Below are positions 30,945 through 30,994 of a stretch of 30,994 bases of DNA, piece after piece. The first letter of the stretch is position 1. Each line of letters starts with the position of its first letter. The stretch is from a virus: the IMG/VR virus record IMGVR_UViG_3300038701_000032, positions 1 to 30,994 of that record. One strand, 5' to 3'. The notes beneath the pieces are model-generated. The model was not told where the DNA came from. It did not search any database and saw only the letters and a list, made by a program, of their open reading frames with translations. A program made the position numbers and the translations under genes.

Positions 30945-30994
30945 TGTGTGTTTTAGGTGGAACCGGCCAAAAAATATGGAGACCCGAGTTCTCT

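Larger units (their letters stand above)
30538..30963. repeat. Iteron-like array of TGGAAC/GTTCCA hexamers
   Basis: Seventeen exact copies occur in 426 bases, in both orientations; well under one would be expected by chance. Forward copies start at 30538, 30547, 30602, 30611, 30620, 30694, 30875, 30884, 30939 and 30958. Inverted copies start at 30590, 30650, 30669, 30682, 30750, 30766 and 30927. Several forward copies are spaced exactly nine bases apart. A near copy (ATTCCA) at 30759 keeps the nine-base step from 30750. The order argues for a multimeric DNA-binding protein, as at iteron origins. Confidence 0.85.
30378..30994. other. Gene-free region, candidate replication origin
   Basis: No open frame here has a credible start, ribosome site or protein-like composition; the frames present are translations of the repeats. 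The region holds a small hairpin (GGGTAT and ATACCC around CAAA, 30451-30466), a 17-bp palindrome and the TGGAAC array. AT-rich islands occur near 30703-30712 (ATTTTTCCTT), 30782-30787 (TATATA) and 30968-30977. It begins after the primase-helicase terminator and continues beyond the window. Confidence 0.6.

Noticed and set aside
30538-30963. Alphaproteobacterial LexA boxes (GTTC-N7-GTTC) in the repeat region
   Set aside because: The GTTC/GAAC copies occur at other spacings (N5 or N9 direct, or inverted with a fixed 10-base gap), so the LexA consensus is not met.
30538-30963. CRISPR array
   Set aside because: Repeats are only 6-7 bases, in both orientations and with irregular larger gaps; no 25-40 base repeat or uniform spacers.

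Overview
The window is a contiguous piece of a tailed double-stranded DNA phage or prophage (Caudoviricetes, siphovirus-like) with a lambda-type virion. The DNA is GC-rich, and the tail-tip proteins resemble those of alphaproteobacterial phages and gene transfer agents (DUF2163 / phiJL001 gp83-gp84 type). The likely host is therefore an alphaproteobacterium, possibly a Rhodobacteraceae member; this is inference. No integrase, lysis gene, tRNA or host gene is visible, so a free phage cannot be told from a prophage.

Layout. From about 27.04 kb down to base 1, every gene lies on the minus strand in one tightly packed series. In transcription order, the first block is DNA metabolism: a 124-aa basic/acidic protein, a DUF2800 Cas4/RecB-like Fe-S nuclease, an Enc34-type ssDNA-binding protein (DUF2815), a family A DNA polymerase, a VRR-NUC nuclease and an SNF2-type helicase. 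The helicase gene runs by a 4-base overlap straight into the morphogenesis block. That block follows lambda order closely: Nu1, A, W, B, C (with a nested Nu3-like scaffold), D, E, FI position, FII position, Z, U, V, G/GT (programmed -1 frameshift), H, M position, L-like hub, two small tail proteins and a J-like protein cut by the window edge.

The plus-strand part (27.16-30.34 kb) holds a small HTH regulator and a 940-aa primase/VapE-type helicase followed by an intrinsic terminator. The divergent promoters near 27.1 kb have overlapping -35 boxes and a 17-bp inverted repeat suited to an operator. The last 650 bases hold no convincing gene. They carry an ordered array of 17 exact TGGAAC/GTTCCA hexamers, including three 18-bp palindromes of identical geometry and 9-bp-phased direct repeats. 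This is the best candidate for a replication origin or other nucleoprotein site.

How the genes work together: the primase-helicase, polymerase, SSB, SNF2 helicase and two nucleases would replicate and process phage DNA. Nu1/A terminase would cut and pump it through the portal into a gpE-type capsid. A tail built on the tape measure, which carries its own lytic transglycosylase domain, would deliver it. The main regulatory signals visible are a dnaX-like A AAA AAG slippery site, a Shine-Dalgarno-sequestering structure ahead of the DUF2800 nuclease, three UUCG-capped hairpins and the iteron-like array.
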